A stretch of DNA of 64,000 bases from Synechococcales cyanobacterium CNB (GTDB taxonomy: Bacteria > Planctomycetota > Phycisphaerae > Phycisphaerales > UBA1924). Location of the stretch: assembly GCA_030263455.1 (NCBI GenBank), contig SZOZ01000007.1, positions 1 through 64,000 of the forward strand, read 5' to 3'. The translations under genes were made by a program, and so were the position numbers. The notes beneath the pieces were generated by a model. It worked only from the letters and a program-made list of their open reading frames with translations. It searched no databases and was not told the origin of the DNA. This document shows positions 25,426-34,709 of this stretch, one piece after another. How positions within the stretch are numbered: position 1 is the first letter of the stretch; every line of letters begins with the position of its first letter.

Positions 25426-26328
25426 ATGACCCCCGTGAACGACCGGGACGAGACCCAACCCGAAGGCTCCGAGGTGCCGCGGCAGGACCTCCCGGGGCAG
25501 CCCTCGGGCGTGCTGGGCGAGATCGTCGCGCACAAGCGGGTCGAGGTCGAGCGGGCGATGTCGGCGACCCCGCTGCGCGAACTCGAGGGGATGGTCGCCG
25601 CCGCCGACCCCCCCCGCAACTTCTTCGCGGCGGTGACCCGGCCGGGACGGTTCAGCCCGACGGCGGTGATCGCTGAAGTGAAACGGCGCAGCCCGAGCGC
25701 GGGGCTGCTGCGCCCCGAGTACGAGGGAGATGGATTCCGCCCTGAGGCCATCGCAGAAGCCTATTTCCTGAACGGCGCATCGGCGATTTCCTGCTTGACC
25801 GACGAAAAGTTCTTCGGCGGGCGGATCGACTTCATCCAGCGGATCAAGGACGCCGTACCCCTGCCCGTGCTCCGCAAGGACTTCATCATCGACCCCTGGC
25901 AGTTGTGGGAGAGCCGCGCCCACGGCGCGGACGCCGTCCTGCTGATCGCAGAGTGCCTGACCGAGTCGCAGATCGTGGACATGCTGATCCTCGCCCAGCA
26001 ACTGCAGCTCACGGTCCTCCTGGAAGTTCACTCGATGGAGAACCTGCTGCGGGTCCGCCCGCACGTCGGGTTCCCTCACCGGGCCTACTGCCTGCTGGGC
26101 ATCAACAACCGCGACCTCGGCACGATGGCGGTGGACCTGAACCACACGCTCCGGCTGGTGGACCTCGTGGATGATCCGAAGGTGCTGGTCAGTGAGTCCG
26201 GCATCCGCACGCCCGACGACCTCTCACGCTTGCGGCGGGCCGGGGTGCGGATCGTCCTCGTCGGCGAGCACCTGATGCGGCACGACGACCCAGGCAAGGC
26301 CCTCGCCACGCTCCTCGCCCGCGAGTGA
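25426..26328 (+). CDS. trpC: Indole-3-glycerol phosphate synthase
   Basis: 300 residues of TIM-barrel fold. VIAEVKRRSPSAG holds the catalytic Lys/Glu region, LPVLRKDFIIDPWQL the second catalytic Lys, and YCLLGINNRDL and VSESGI the phosphate site. It converts CdRP to indole-3-glycerol phosphate in tryptophan synthesis. ATG 25426 gives a ~25-residue polar leader; GTG 25435 is an alternative. Other trp genes are not in the window. A C8 run at 25608-25615 lies in the coding region. 66 bases separate it from the downstream thioredoxin-like gene. Confidence 0.95.
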   Translation: MTPVNDRDETQPEGSEVPRQDLPGQPSGVLGEIVAHKRVEVERAMSATPLRELEGMVAAADPPRNFFAAVTRPGRFSPTAVIAEVKRRSPSAGLLRPEYEGDGFRPEAIAEAYFLNGASAISCLTDEKFFGGRIDFIQRIKDAVPLPVLRKDFIIDPWQLWESRAHGADAVLLIAECLTESQIVDMLILAQQLQLTVLLEVHSMENLLRVRPHVGFPHRAYCLLGINNRDLGTMAVDLNHTLRLVDLVDDPKVLVSESGIRTPDDLSRLRRAGVRIVLVGEHLMRHDDPGKALATLLARE

Positions 26329-26393
26329 CCCGCCGCACGAACCCGCCCCTACGATGCCGGTATCCGAGGCCGGGAATCCCAGGGAGGTCGGTC

Positions 26394-27803
26394 ATGCTCC
26401 GATTCCGCGTCGCTGTCGTGCTCGTTGCGGCCGTCTGCTTCGCGTGGCCCGCCACGGGACAGGTCGTCGAACCGGAAGCCGCGCCCGCGGCCTCGCGCCC
26501 TCCCGAGGTCGTGGGGCTGCTCGAACGGGCGCGGGACGCCGTGCTCGAACACGGCATCTTCGCCGCAAGACTGAAGACCTACGCCACCGGCTCGCCGGGG
26601 CTGGCCGACAACTTCGGACGCGCCGAGGGCGAACTCGTCGCGCAGCGCGACGACGACAAGCAGGAGACGTGGCGCACGCGACTCACCGGCGAAGGCTCGC
26701 TCACGGCCCAGGCCACACCCGTGCGCTTCGACTCGATCTGGCACGGCACGCGCGTGGCGTGGATCGACCACGAAGCCCGCGTCTACTACGAGCAACCCGT
26801 GGCGGCGCGCGGCGTGTCGAGCACGCCGCTGCGCGTCAGCGATTCCCTCCGGCTCGCTGCCGCGCAGGTCGCATCCTCCAGGCCCTTCGCGGACGCACTG
26901 GCGGCGACCGACATGGCGTTCGAGAGGCACGAGGTCGCCGACGGCGTCGAGTGCGGCGTCGTCACCTTCACCGACAAGACCGGCCGGCAGCGATGGCACT
27001 TCGCCCTCAACGACGGCCTGCCCCGCAGAGCCGAACTGATCGCGGGAGGCGCGGGCATCAGCGTCAGCATCATCACCGAGTTTTCATCGCCGACGACCGA
27101 TCCCTCCGCCGTCGCCGGCCAGACCTGGACCATCCCGGTCCCCGAGGGCTACGAGCGCAAGATGGCGCCCGCGCCCGACGAGCGCAGACCGCCCGCGGCA
27201 CGTCCCGCCCCCAGCGCGGCGCCCGCCGCGAGGTACAGCCCGGAGTGGGAGCTGAAGTCGGCGGAAGGCAAGGCGGTGTCGCCGAGCGCGCTGCGGGACA
27301 AGGTCACGGTGCTCTACTTCTGGGGAACGTGGTGTATCCCCTGCAAGCGGGCCGCCCCGCTCCTCATCGACCTGCACCGCGACTACAAGGACAAGGGCGT
27401 CGAGGTCGTCGGCATGGCGTGCCGCGAGCGCGACGCCGCCGCCGCCGTGCGCCACGCCGCGGAAGCGGGCTACGACTGGCCGCAGATCATCGGCGCTGAC
27501 GAGGTCGCGAAACTCTACGAGGTGCGCTCCTACCCGGCGTTCATCGTGCTCGGGAGGGCGTCCGAGATCGTGTACGAGTCGGGCCGGCCGCAGAACGGTT
27601 CGTTCGACTCGATCTTCGAGGAGATGCGCAAGGCCATCGACGCCGCGCTCGCGGGCGAACGCCCAGGACAGCCGGGCGCATCCCGGCCGGGGCAGACGCC
27701 AGGCCCGACCGCTCGGCCCGTCGAGGGAACGCCGCTGCGAATCCGGCCTCGCCCGACCAACGACACCACGCGGCCCGAGCGCGACGACCACGATCCCGAG
27801 TGA
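26394..27803 (+). CDS. Exported TlpA-like thioredoxin with LolA/DUF-like N-terminal domain
   Basis: 469 residues. ATG 26394 has GGGAGG upstream and begins a signal peptide (LRFRVAVVLVAAVCFAWPATGQ). Residues ~40-260 form a beta-rich domain like those that precede thioredoxins in planctomycetes. A Pro/Ala linker (about 265-285) leads to a TlpA/ResA-type domain (about 290-410) with the redox motif WGTWCIPCKRA and cis-Pro in SYPAF. The tail is Pro/Arg-rich. It probably reduces or isomerises disulfides outside the cytoplasmic membrane. Substrate unknown. Confidence 0.82.
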   Translation: MLRFRVAVVLVAAVCFAWPATGQVVEPEAAPAASRPPEVVGLLERARDAVLEHGIFAARLKTYATGSPGLADNFGRAEGELVAQRDDDKQETWRTRLTGEGSLTAQATPVRFDSIWHGTRVAWIDHEARVYYEQPVAARGVSSTPLRVSDSLRLAAAQVASSRPFADALAATDMAFERHEVADGVECGVVTFTDKTGRQRWHFALNDGLPRRAELIAGGAGISVSIITEFSSPTTDPSAVAGQTWTIPVPEGYERKMAPAPDERRPPAARPAPSAAPAARYSPEWELKSAEGKAVSPSALRDKVTVLYFWGTWCIPCKRAAPLLIDLHRDYKDKGVEVVGMACRERDAAAAVRHAAEAGYDWPQIIGADEVAKLYEVRSYPAFIVLGRASEIVYESGRPQNGSFDSIFEEMRKAIDAALAGERPGQPGASRPGQTPGPTARPVEGTPLRIRPRPTNDTTRPERDDHDPE

Positions 27804-27827
27804 TCGCCCCGGTGCGCCGGTGACGGC

Positions 27828-30629
27828 TCAGTTCCCGCCGCGGATCGCGGCCTGCGCCGCCGCCAGCCGCGCGATCGGCACGCGGAAGGGCGAGCACGAG
27901 ACGTAATCCAGCCCGACGCGGTGGAAGAAGTGGACGCTGGCCGGGTCGCCGCCGTGCTCGCCGCACACGCCGACCTTCAGATCGGGGCGCCGCTCGCGTC
28001 CCCGCTCGGTGCCCATGCGGACGAGTTCGCCGACGCCCGTCTGGTCGAGGGACTGGAAGGGGTCGTGCGCGAGGATGTCGCGGTGGAGGTAGTCGGGCAG
28101 GAACGAGTTGGAGTCGTCGCGGGAGTACCCGAACGTCAGCTGCGTCAGGTCGTTGGTGCCGAAGGAGAAGAAGTCGGCGACCTCCGCGACGTCGCCGGCG
28201 ACCAGGCACGCCCTCGGGATCTCGATCATCGTGCCGATGCGGATGTCCAGCCGGCCGCTGTAGCCCTCGGCCGCCCGCGTCCGCTCGATCGTCTCCTCGA
28301 TCTCGCCGCGGAGCAGGTCCAGTTCCCGGCGCGTGCCCACGAGCGGCACCATGATCTCGGGAACCGCCCGCACCTTTTCGCGGGCGCACGCGATGGCCGC
28401 TTCGACGATGGCGCGCACCTGCATCCGCAGCACCTCGGGGAACGTGACGGCGAGCCGGCACCCGCGGTGCCCGAGCATCGGGTTCATCTCGTGCAGCTGG
28501 CTCACTCGGGCGCGCACCTTCGAGACCGGCACCCGCATCGTCGCCGCCATCTCCTCCTGCGACTTGTCGTCGTTGGGCAGGAACTCGTGGAGCGGGGGGT
28601 CCAGCAGGCGGACCGTGACCGGCAGCCCCTTCATCGCACGGAAGATGCCGATGAAGTCGTCGCGCTGGTAGGGGAGCAGTTTCTCCAGCGCGGCCTCGCG
28701 CTCCTCCACCGTCTCCGCCAGGATCATCTCGCGCATCGCCGAGATGCGGTGGCCCTCGAAGAACATGTGCTCCGTCCGGCACAGCCCGATCCCCTCCGCG
28801 CCGAACGAGCGCGCCCGATCCGCGTCCGCGGGCGTGTCCGCGTTCGCGCGAACGCCCATCGTCCTGTGCTTGTCCGCCCAGCGCATCACCTTGGCGAAGT
28901 CGCCCGAGAGCGTCGGCTCGACCGTCGAGACCGCCCCGGCCATCACCTCCCCCGCCGCACCGTCCAGCGAGATCAGGTCCTGCCGGCCGTAGACCTGCCC
29001 CCCCACCGTGAACGTGCCCGAGGCGGCGTCGATCTGGATCATCCCAGCGCCGGCGACGCAGCACTTGCCCCAGCCGCGCGCCACCACCGCGGCGTGGCTC
29101 GTCATCCCGCCGGTGCTGGTCAGGATGCCCGCCGCCGAGTGCATCCCGTCCACGTCCTCCGGGCTGGTCTCCTTGCGCACCAGGATCACGCTCTCGCCCG
29201 CGCGGGCGCGCTGCACCGCCTCATCGGCGGTGAAGGCCGGGCGGCCAACCGCCGCCCCGGGCGACGCCGGCAGCCCGCGCGCGATCACCTTCGCGATCGC
29301 CTTGGCCTTCGGGTCGAAACTCGGCAGCAGCAACTGCGTCAGGTCGCCCGCGGGAATCCGCAGCAACGCCTCCTTCTCGGTGATCAGACCCTCCTTCACC
29401 ATGTCGCACGCAATCTTCACCGCCGCCGCACCGGTGCGCTTTCCGGTGCGCGTCTGCAGCATGTACAGCGTGCCGCGCTCGATCGTGAACTCGATGTCCT
29501 GCATCTCGCGGTAGTGCTTCTCAAGCCGGTTCTTGATCTTCAGCAACTGCTCATGGACCTTCCTGTTCCACTTCGCCATCTGCGCCACCGGCTGCGGCGT
29601 GCGGATGCCCGCGACCACGTCCTCGCCCTGCGCGTTCACCAGGAACTCGCCGTAGAAGACGTTGCGGCCGGTGCTCGGATCGCGCGTGAAGGCGACGCCC
29701 GTGCCCGAGTCGTCGCCCATGTTGCCGAAGACCATCGCCTGCACGTTGACGGCCGTGCCCTTCAGGCCCGTGATGCCCGAGAGCCGACGGTACGAGATCG
29801 CGCGGTCCGCGTTCCAGCTGCGGAACACCGCCTCGATCGCCAGTTCCAGTTGCTTGAACGGGTTCTGCGGGAAGTCGTGCCCGGTGTGCTGACGCACGAC
29901 CTCCTTGTAGAGCACGCACAGCTCGACGATGCCCGCCTCCGGCACCTCCGTGTCCTCTCGCACCTGGTGCCGGCGCTTCACGTCGTCGAACGCACGCTCG
30001 AAGTGCTCGTGCCCCACGCCCATCACCACGTCCCCGAACATGTTGATGAGCCGGCGGTAGGCGTCGTAGGCGAACCGCCGGTTCCCCGTCGAGCGAGCCA
30101 GCCCCTCGACCGCCTGGTCGTTCAGGCCCAGGTTCAGGATCGTGTCCATCATGCCGGGCATCGACACCGCCGCCCCGGAGCGCACCGAGACCAGCAGCGG
30201 GTTCGCGTCGTCGCCGAACTTCTTGCCCGTCTCACGCTCCAGCAGGGCGACGTGCTGGTGGACCTCGTTCATCAGGCCGTGGGGGAGGCGCTTGCCGTGC
30301 TCGTAGTACTTCGCGCAGGTCTCGGTGGTGATCGTGAATCCGGGCGGCACCGGCAGCCCGATCGACGTCATGTCCGCGAGGTTCGCCCCCTTGCCACCCA
30401 GCAGCGCCTTCATCGAGGCGTTCCCCTCGGTGCGCCGCGAGCCGAAGAAGTAGACCATCTTGCCCGCCTTCACGCCACGCCGCAACGGCTTTCGGGCCGC
30501 CGCGCGAGCGGGAGCGCGGCCTCGGTCGGCGACGTGCTTCTTCGCCGCGGGCATCGAACGGGGTGCGGACGCTGACTTCCCGCCCGCGACGACACGGGCG
30601 GCTTTCGCCTTCGACTTCTTCTTCGCCAT
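27828..30629 (-). CDS. ppdK: Pyruvate, phosphate dikinase with basic N-terminal extension
   Basis: 933 residues from ATG 30629. The PPDK parts are in order: ATP-grasp domain (KALLGGKGANLADM, VRSGAAVSMPGMMDT), the phospho-His domain with GGMTSHAAVVARGWG (catalytic His), and the C-terminal PEP/pyruvate barrel (LCRTEHMFF, GVCGEHGGDP). It interconverts pyruvate + ATP + Pi and PEP + AMP + PPi. Typical PPDKs begin around the segment VYFFG; here about 57 residues rich in Lys, Ala and Arg (AKKKSKAKAARVV..., resembling histone-H1 tails) precede it. An ATG four codons upstream is also possible. No regulatory PPDK-RP gene adjoins. Confidence 0.95.
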   Translation of the reverse strand: MAKKKSKAKAARVVAGGKSASAPRSMPAAKKHVADRGRAPARAAARKPLRRGVKAGKMVYFFGSRRTEGNASMKALLGGKGANLADMTSIGLPVPPGFTITTETCAKYYEHGKRLPHGLMNEVHQHVALLERETGKKFGDDANPLLVSVRSGAAVSMPGMMDTILNLGLNDQAVEGLARSTGNRRFAYDAYRRLINMFGDVVMGVGHEHFERAFDDVKRRHQVREDTEVPEAGIVELCVLYKEVVRQHTGHDFPQNPFKQLELAIEAVFRSWNADRAISYRRLSGITGLKGTAVNVQAMVFGNMGDDSGTGVAFTRDPSTGRNVFYGEFLVNAQGEDVVAGIRTPQPVAQMAKWNRKVHEQLLKIKNRLEKHYREMQDIEFTIERGTLYMLQTRTGKRTGAAAVKIACDMVKEGLITEKEALLRIPAGDLTQLLLPSFDPKAKAIAKVIARGLPASPGAAVGRPAFTADEAVQRARAGESVILVRKETSPEDVDGMHSAAGILTSTGGMTSHAAVVARGWGKCCVAGAGMIQIDAASGTFTVGGQVYGRQDLISLDGAAGEVMAGAVSTVEPTLSGDFAKVMRWADKHRTMGVRANADTPADADRARSFGAEGIGLCRTEHMFFEGHRISAMREMILAETVEEREAALEKLLPYQRDDFIGIFRAMKGLPVTVRLLDPPLHEFLPNDDKSQEEMAATMRVPVSKVRARVSQLHEMNPMLGHRGCRLAVTFPEVLRMQVRAIVEAAIACAREKVRAVPEIMVPLVGTRRELDLLRGEIEETIERTRAAEGYSGRLDIRIGTMIEIPRACLVAGDVAEVADFFSFGTNDLTQLTFGYSRDDSNSFLPDYLHRDILAHDPFQSLDQTGVGELVRMGTERGRERRPDLKVGVCGEHGGDPASVHFFHRVGLDYVSCSPFRVPIARLAAAQAAIRGGN

Positions 30630-30928
30630 GGTCAGAATCATCCTCAGCGGCGGTTACGCCGCGATGCGGTATCGGCAACCCTCCGGCCCACGGCACAAGC
30701 ATCCCGCAAGCGCCGTCGTCCGAGTTCACCATCCCTCGCGCCATGCCGGATGGGGCGAACAGTGTAGTTCGCGCCGACCACCGAAGGCCAATGGCCGCAA
30801 AACTCCCGTGAACCATCGATGATCCGCGCCTCTCCCTTTCGGGGGCTGAGCCTTGCAGGCCCCGACTTCCACTCCTTCATGCTCTCTCTCCCACGCACAA
30901 CCCCGTCAAACCCTCTCTATCATCGGCC
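30630..30928. other. Divergent intergenic region ppdK / pabB
   Basis: About 300 bases without a gene. I see no ribosome-binding site near the ppdK ATG and no stable hairpin longer than 5 bp. TATCAT at 30918-30923, 5 bases before the pabB GTG, may be a -10 element. Confidence 0.4.
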
Positions 30929-32302
30929 GTGCCTCTCAGAACCGCACCGACACGGCCGAGGATCGCACCTGACGCTCGCCCGCTCGTGTACGCGTGCAAC
31001 CTCCCCTGCCGCGGCACGCTGCGCGCCGCCGCCGAATCCACCTTCCGCGTTGCGCTCGACGACTCCGGCCGCCCTCGCTCCCGCTGGCTCGACGCCGCGA
31101 CTGGAGACGATCGACCCGCGCCCCTCGCCTTCATCCATGATCCTCTCCGCGACCTCGACCGGCTCCTCACGGCGCATGCGAAACCCGAACTCACCGAGCC
31201 GTTCGCCTCAGGCTGGATCGGGTGGCTCTCCTACGACCTCGGCAGGCTGATCGAACCCGCCGCGGACGCGGCCCGCTGCCCCACGGTCCCTTCCGACACC
31301 CCCCCCTTGATCGAACTCCACCGGTTCACCGGCGAGCCGCGACAGTCATGGAGCGGTCCGCTCACGACCGAAGAGCCGCTCCCTCACGGTGGCGGCCCGT
31401 CGGATCATGGCGGTTCTTTCGGCGTGCTCCGATCCGTCGCGGGCCGCGCCGCCTATGTCGCCGCCGCCGACCGTGCCCTCGAGCACATCCGCGCAGGCGA
31501 CGCCTACCAGATCAACCTCGCGCACGCGCTCCGTGGCCGATTTACAGGCTCGGCACGCGATCTCTACGCCTCCCTCGCCGCGACCGCGCAGCCCGAGCAC
31601 GGCGTCTACGTCGAGTCCGCGGCTGGCCCGACCCGGTGGGCCGTCCTCTCGCTCAGCCCCGAACTCTTTCTCTCGTTCGACCCCGCGTCGCGGCGTGTCG
31701 TCACGCGACCGATGAAGGGCACGCGCCCCGGCCACGCCGACCCCGACGAACTCATGCGCGCCCCGAAGGACCGCGCCGAACTCGCCATGATCGTGGACCT
31801 GATGCGCAACGACCTCGGCCGCGTCTGCGAGTTCGGCTCCATCCGCGTCGACGTGCCACGCCGGATCGAACGCCACGCGACCGGCGCGGCCCGGGTCCTG
31901 CAGGCCACCGCCACGGTCTCGGGCACGCTCAGGGGGGGGATGACGCTCGGGGGGCTTCTCGCCGCCGCGTTCCCGCCGGGGTCGGTCACCGGCGCGCCGA
32001 AGGTGCGTGCCATGCGGATCATCGACTCGCTCGAAGGCTTCCGTCGCGGGCCGTACTGCGGGGCGACCGCCGTCATCGACGACGCCGGCCGCGCCGTGCT
32101 CGGCGTCGCCATCCGGACCGCCGTGGTCGCGGGACGCGCCGACGCCCACGGCCGCTTCATCGATGCCGCCGTCGAGTACGCCGTCGGCGCGGGCATCGTC
32201 GCCGATTCCGACCCCGAAGCCGAGTGGCGCGAGACGCTCGACAAGGCGGGGCCGCTGCGGGGCGTGTTCAAACTCGAAAACACCGAGGGAAGCCGGGACT
32301 AA
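30929..32302 (+). CDS. pabB: Aminodeoxychorismate synthase component I
   Basis: 457 residues of the chorismate-binding family. TRPMKGTRPG carries the Lys that marks PabB, where TrpE has Ala. DLMRNDLGRVCEFGSI and SVTGAPKVRAM are the conserved C-terminal motifs. It aminates chorismate to 4-amino-4-deoxychorismate for folate with a PabA glutaminase; no pabA or pabC is in the window. Start GTG 30929 follows TATCAT by 5 bases and has no ribosome-binding site. Runs of C8 (31299-31306) and G8 (31932-31939) lie in the gene. Confidence 0.9.
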   Translation: MPLRTAPTRPRIAPDARPLVYACNLPCRGTLRAAAESTFRVALDDSGRPRSRWLDAATGDDRPAPLAFIHDPLRDLDRLLTAHAKPELTEPFASGWIGWLSYDLGRLIEPAADAARCPTVPSDTPPLIELHRFTGEPRQSWSGPLTTEEPLPHGGGPSDHGGSFGVLRSVAGRAAYVAAADRALEHIRAGDAYQINLAHALRGRFTGSARDLYASLAATAQPEHGVYVESAAGPTRWAVLSLSPELFLSFDPASRRVVTRPMKGTRPGHADPDELMRAPKDRAELAMIVDLMRNDLGRVCEFGSIRVDVPRRIERHATGAARVLQATATVSGTLRGGMTLGGLLAAAFPPGSVTGAPKVRAMRIIDSLEGFRRGPYCGATAVIDDAGRAVLGVAIRTAVVAGRADAHGRFIDAAVEYAVGAGIVADSDPEAEWRETLDKAGPLRGVFKLENTEGSRD

Positions 32303-32408
32303 CCCAGCAGGATGACCCGCTGGCGTTCCGGCCCGGGCCGTGCGATACTCCTCGCACCCCCGCGCTCGCGTTGGTCGCGGCCTCGGCGGGCACCTTCTGG
32401 AGACACGC

Positions 32409-33047
32409 ATGGCCGTTCGAGTCGTCGGTGGCGCGTTGGTCGGCGCCGTGGTCGCGTTCATGTGGGGGTTCGTCTTCTGGACCGTGCTGCCGTTCTCGGA
32501 TCAGGCCATCACTCGGGTCGCGGACGAGGGCGCGCTCTCCGAGTCGCTCCGCCAGCACGTCGGCGCGAGCGGCGCATACGCCCTGCCCTACCCAGACCAC
32601 CACGAGGGCATGACCGCCGAACAGAAAAAGATGGCCGACACCATCTGGAAGGGCAAGCACGAGATGGGCCCAGTCGCCCTCCTCTTCTACAGCCAGGATG
32701 GCGTCAGCACCGAAGACCCGCTGACCTTCGCCCGTGGCTTCCTCATCGCCCTGCTCGCGTCGTTCCTGCTCGCGGCCGTCTCCGCCGCGGCCGCCCAACG
32801 CGGCGTGCCCTATGGCAGGCGCGTAGCCCTCATCCTCAGCATCGCGCTCTTCGCCGCCCTCACCTCCCACGCCATGCAGTGGAACTGGTTCTATCTCCCG
32901 ATGCGCTACTCGATCACCATGTTCGCCGAACTCGTCGTCGGCTGGACCCTCGCCGGCCTCGCCATCGCTGCCATCGCCCAACCCGGCAGACCGAAGTCGC
33001 CCCCGAAGCCCGTGGGACGACCGAAAGGCGAAGAGTCGGCGTCGTGA
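32409..33047 (+). CDS. Four-helix integral membrane protein, unknown family
   Basis: 212 residues. GGAG lies 7 bases before ATG 32409. Hydrophobic helices at about 4-26, 110-130, 138-155 and 165-190. A long extracytoplasmic loop (about 30-105) contains Glu/Lys and a PDHHEG segment that might bind metal. The C-terminus is a Pro/Lys-rich cytoplasmic tail. It lies 106 bases after pabB on the same strand. I recognise no family. Confidence 0.7.
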   Translation: MAVRVVGGALVGAVVAFMWGFVFWTVLPFSDQAITRVADEGALSESLRQHVGASGAYALPYPDHHEGMTAEQKKMADTIWKGKHEMGPVALLFYSQDGVSTEDPLTFARGFLIALLASFLLAAVSAAAAQRGVPYGRRVALILSIALFAALTSHAMQWNWFYLPMRYSITMFAELVVGWTLAGLAIAAIAQPGRPKSPPKPVGRPKGEESAS

Positions 33048-33261
33048 CGCTGGCCGCTCTCCTCTTCCACACTCGGATGGTGCCCGTACCCCGTTTCCCG
33101 CCCGCGGGGCGCACGTTCGTTGCCAAGGGCGCGGCGAGGCTTTGCAAGCAAGCCCCTAGAGGGGGACCGCCCAATCTCGCTTTCTTTGTGCTCCACACAG
33201 AATGACCGCTGCAATGGCTCGAGGTACCGGAGATGGGGATGTTGTTCCCATACCATCCTCC

Positions 33262-34668
33262 GTGCCCGAACCCGCACCCCACACTCCCCCCGCATGGGGA
33301 TCCGAGACGCGTGACGAGCGTCTCGCGCGGCTGCTCGCCAAGGCCCGCGCTCTGCCCGCCGTGCCGGGGGTGTACCTGATGAAGGACCACCGCGGCGTGG
33401 TGCTCTACGTCGGCAAGGCGGCGCGGCTGCCGGCGCGGGTGTCGTCGTACTTCGTTCCATCGGCGGACCTCGGGCCGAAGAAGGAACTGATGCTCGACGC
33501 CGTGCACGACTTCGACGTGCTCGAATGCGAGACCGAGTGGGAGGCACTGCTCGCCGAGAACCGGCTCATCAAGGACATCCGACCGCGCTACAACGCGATG
33601 CTCACCGACGGCAAGTCCTTCCCCTACCTCGTCGTCACGCAGCGCGAGGACTTCCCGCGCGTGTACATCACACGCAACCCCTCCGGCGTGCGCGACGACG
33701 GCACGGAGGACCCGCTGGTGCGCGGGGCGAAAGTCCTCGGCCCGTTCGTCAGCCCCGGCGCGCTGCGCGAGGCCGTGCAGATGCTCCAGCGCATCTTCCG
33801 CTTCCGCACCTGCTCGCTGGACATCGTGGACGGCGACCCGCGCAACCGCCACTTCCGCCCTTGCCTGCTCTATGCGATCGGTCAGTGCTCGGGGCCGTGC
33901 GCGGACCGCATCCCGCGTGACGCCTACCGCGCCGACGTGGACCGCTTCGTCCGCTTCCTCGAATCGAAGCGCAGCGTGATGCTGCGCGAGTTGGCCGCCG
34001 AGATGCAGGCCGCCGCCACAGCCCTCGACTTCGAGAAGGCCGCCGTGCTGCGCGACCAGATCGACGCCCTGCGCAGGCTCGACGAGCGTTCGACGCGCAA
34101 GGCCGGCTGGCAGCCCGAGACCGAGATCGGCTATCTCGACCCGCGCAAGGCCACGCGCAGCCTCCAGCGCACGCTCGCCCTCGACCAGCCGGTCCGATGC
34201 ATCGAGGGCATCGACATCGCCCACCTGCACGGCGGCGAGACCGTGGGCTCCAAGGTCTGCTTCGTGGACGGGCGGCCGTTCCGCAATGAGTACCGCCGCT
34301 ACCGCATCCGCTCGGTCGAGGGCGGCAACGACGACTACGCCAGCATCCGTGAGGTCGTCAGCCGCCGCTATCGCGAGGCTGGCGAGGGGCACGAGTTGTA
34401 CCCCGACGTCATCCTCATCGACGGCGGGCTGGGCCAGTTGCACGCCGCGCTCGAAGCGTTCGAAGGCCTGAACGTGCGTCCGCCCATGGTCGTCAGTCTC
34501 GCCAAGAAGGAAGAACTGCTCTACGTGCAGGCACGCGCCGAGCCGATCCGTCTCGGCCGCGACAACCCAGGCCTGCGCCTCTGCCAGGCCGTACGCGACG
34601 AGGCCCACCGCTTCGCCCAACTCTACCACCACGCCCTGCGCCGCAAGCGCACGCTCAACGAGGACTGA
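33262..34668 (+). CDS. uvrC: UvrC excinuclease lacking the C-terminal HhH domain
   Basis: 468 residues from GTG 33262 (in-frame ATG 33202 would add 20 unlikely residues). TACCAT sits 5 bases before this GTG. The GIY-YIG nuclease domain (PGVYLMKDHRGVVLYVGKA), Cys region (CLLYAIGQCSGPC), UVR domain (LRELAAEMQAAATALDFEKAAVLRDQ) and RNase H-like nuclease half (EGIDIAHLHG, LIDGGLGQLHAA, VRDEAHRFA) are all present. The protein then stops at LYHHALRRKRTLNED. Usual UvrC proteins (~600 residues) add tandem helix-hairpin-helix motifs here. Makes the dual incisions of nucleotide excision repair with UvrAB. Confidence 0.9.
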   Translation: MPEPAPHTPPAWGSETRDERLARLLAKARALPAVPGVYLMKDHRGVVLYVGKAARLPARVSSYFVPSADLGPKKELMLDAVHDFDVLECETEWEALLAENRLIKDIRPRYNAMLTDGKSFPYLVVTQREDFPRVYITRNPSGVRDDGTEDPLVRGAKVLGPFVSPGALREAVQMLQRIFRFRTCSLDIVDGDPRNRHFRPCLLYAIGQCSGPCADRIPRDAYRADVDRFVRFLESKRSVMLRELAAEMQAAATALDFEKAAVLRDQIDALRRLDERSTRKAGWQPETEIGYLDPRKATRSLQRTLALDQPVRCIEGIDIAHLHGGETVGSKVCFVDGRPFRNEYRRYRIRSVEGGNDDYASIREVVSRRYREAGEGHELYPDVILIDGGLGQLHAALEAFEGLNVRPPMVVSLAKKEELLYVQARAEPIRLGRDNPGLRLCQAVRDEAHRFAQLYHHALRRKRTLNED

Positions 34669-34709
34669 GCATCTCTGCGAATCCTCCGCGGCCTTCGCGT
34701 TCTGTCCTC

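Noticed and set aside
27921-30575. 884-residue open frame opposite ppdK on the plus strand
   Set aside because: Length comes only from GC bias and the codon phase of ppdK; composition rich in His, Arg and Asp with no domain, while the opposite strand is a full-length PPDK.
30924-30931. Ribosome-binding site for pabB
   Set aside because: CGGCC before the GTG is not complementary to the 16S 3' end; the TATCAT element nearby fits a leaderless start better.
33120-33201. tRNA-like or small-RNA candidate between the membrane protein and uvrC genes
   Set aside because: Short inverted segments such as GGCTTTGCAAGC are present, but no cloverleaf, conserved loop or promoter could be assembled.
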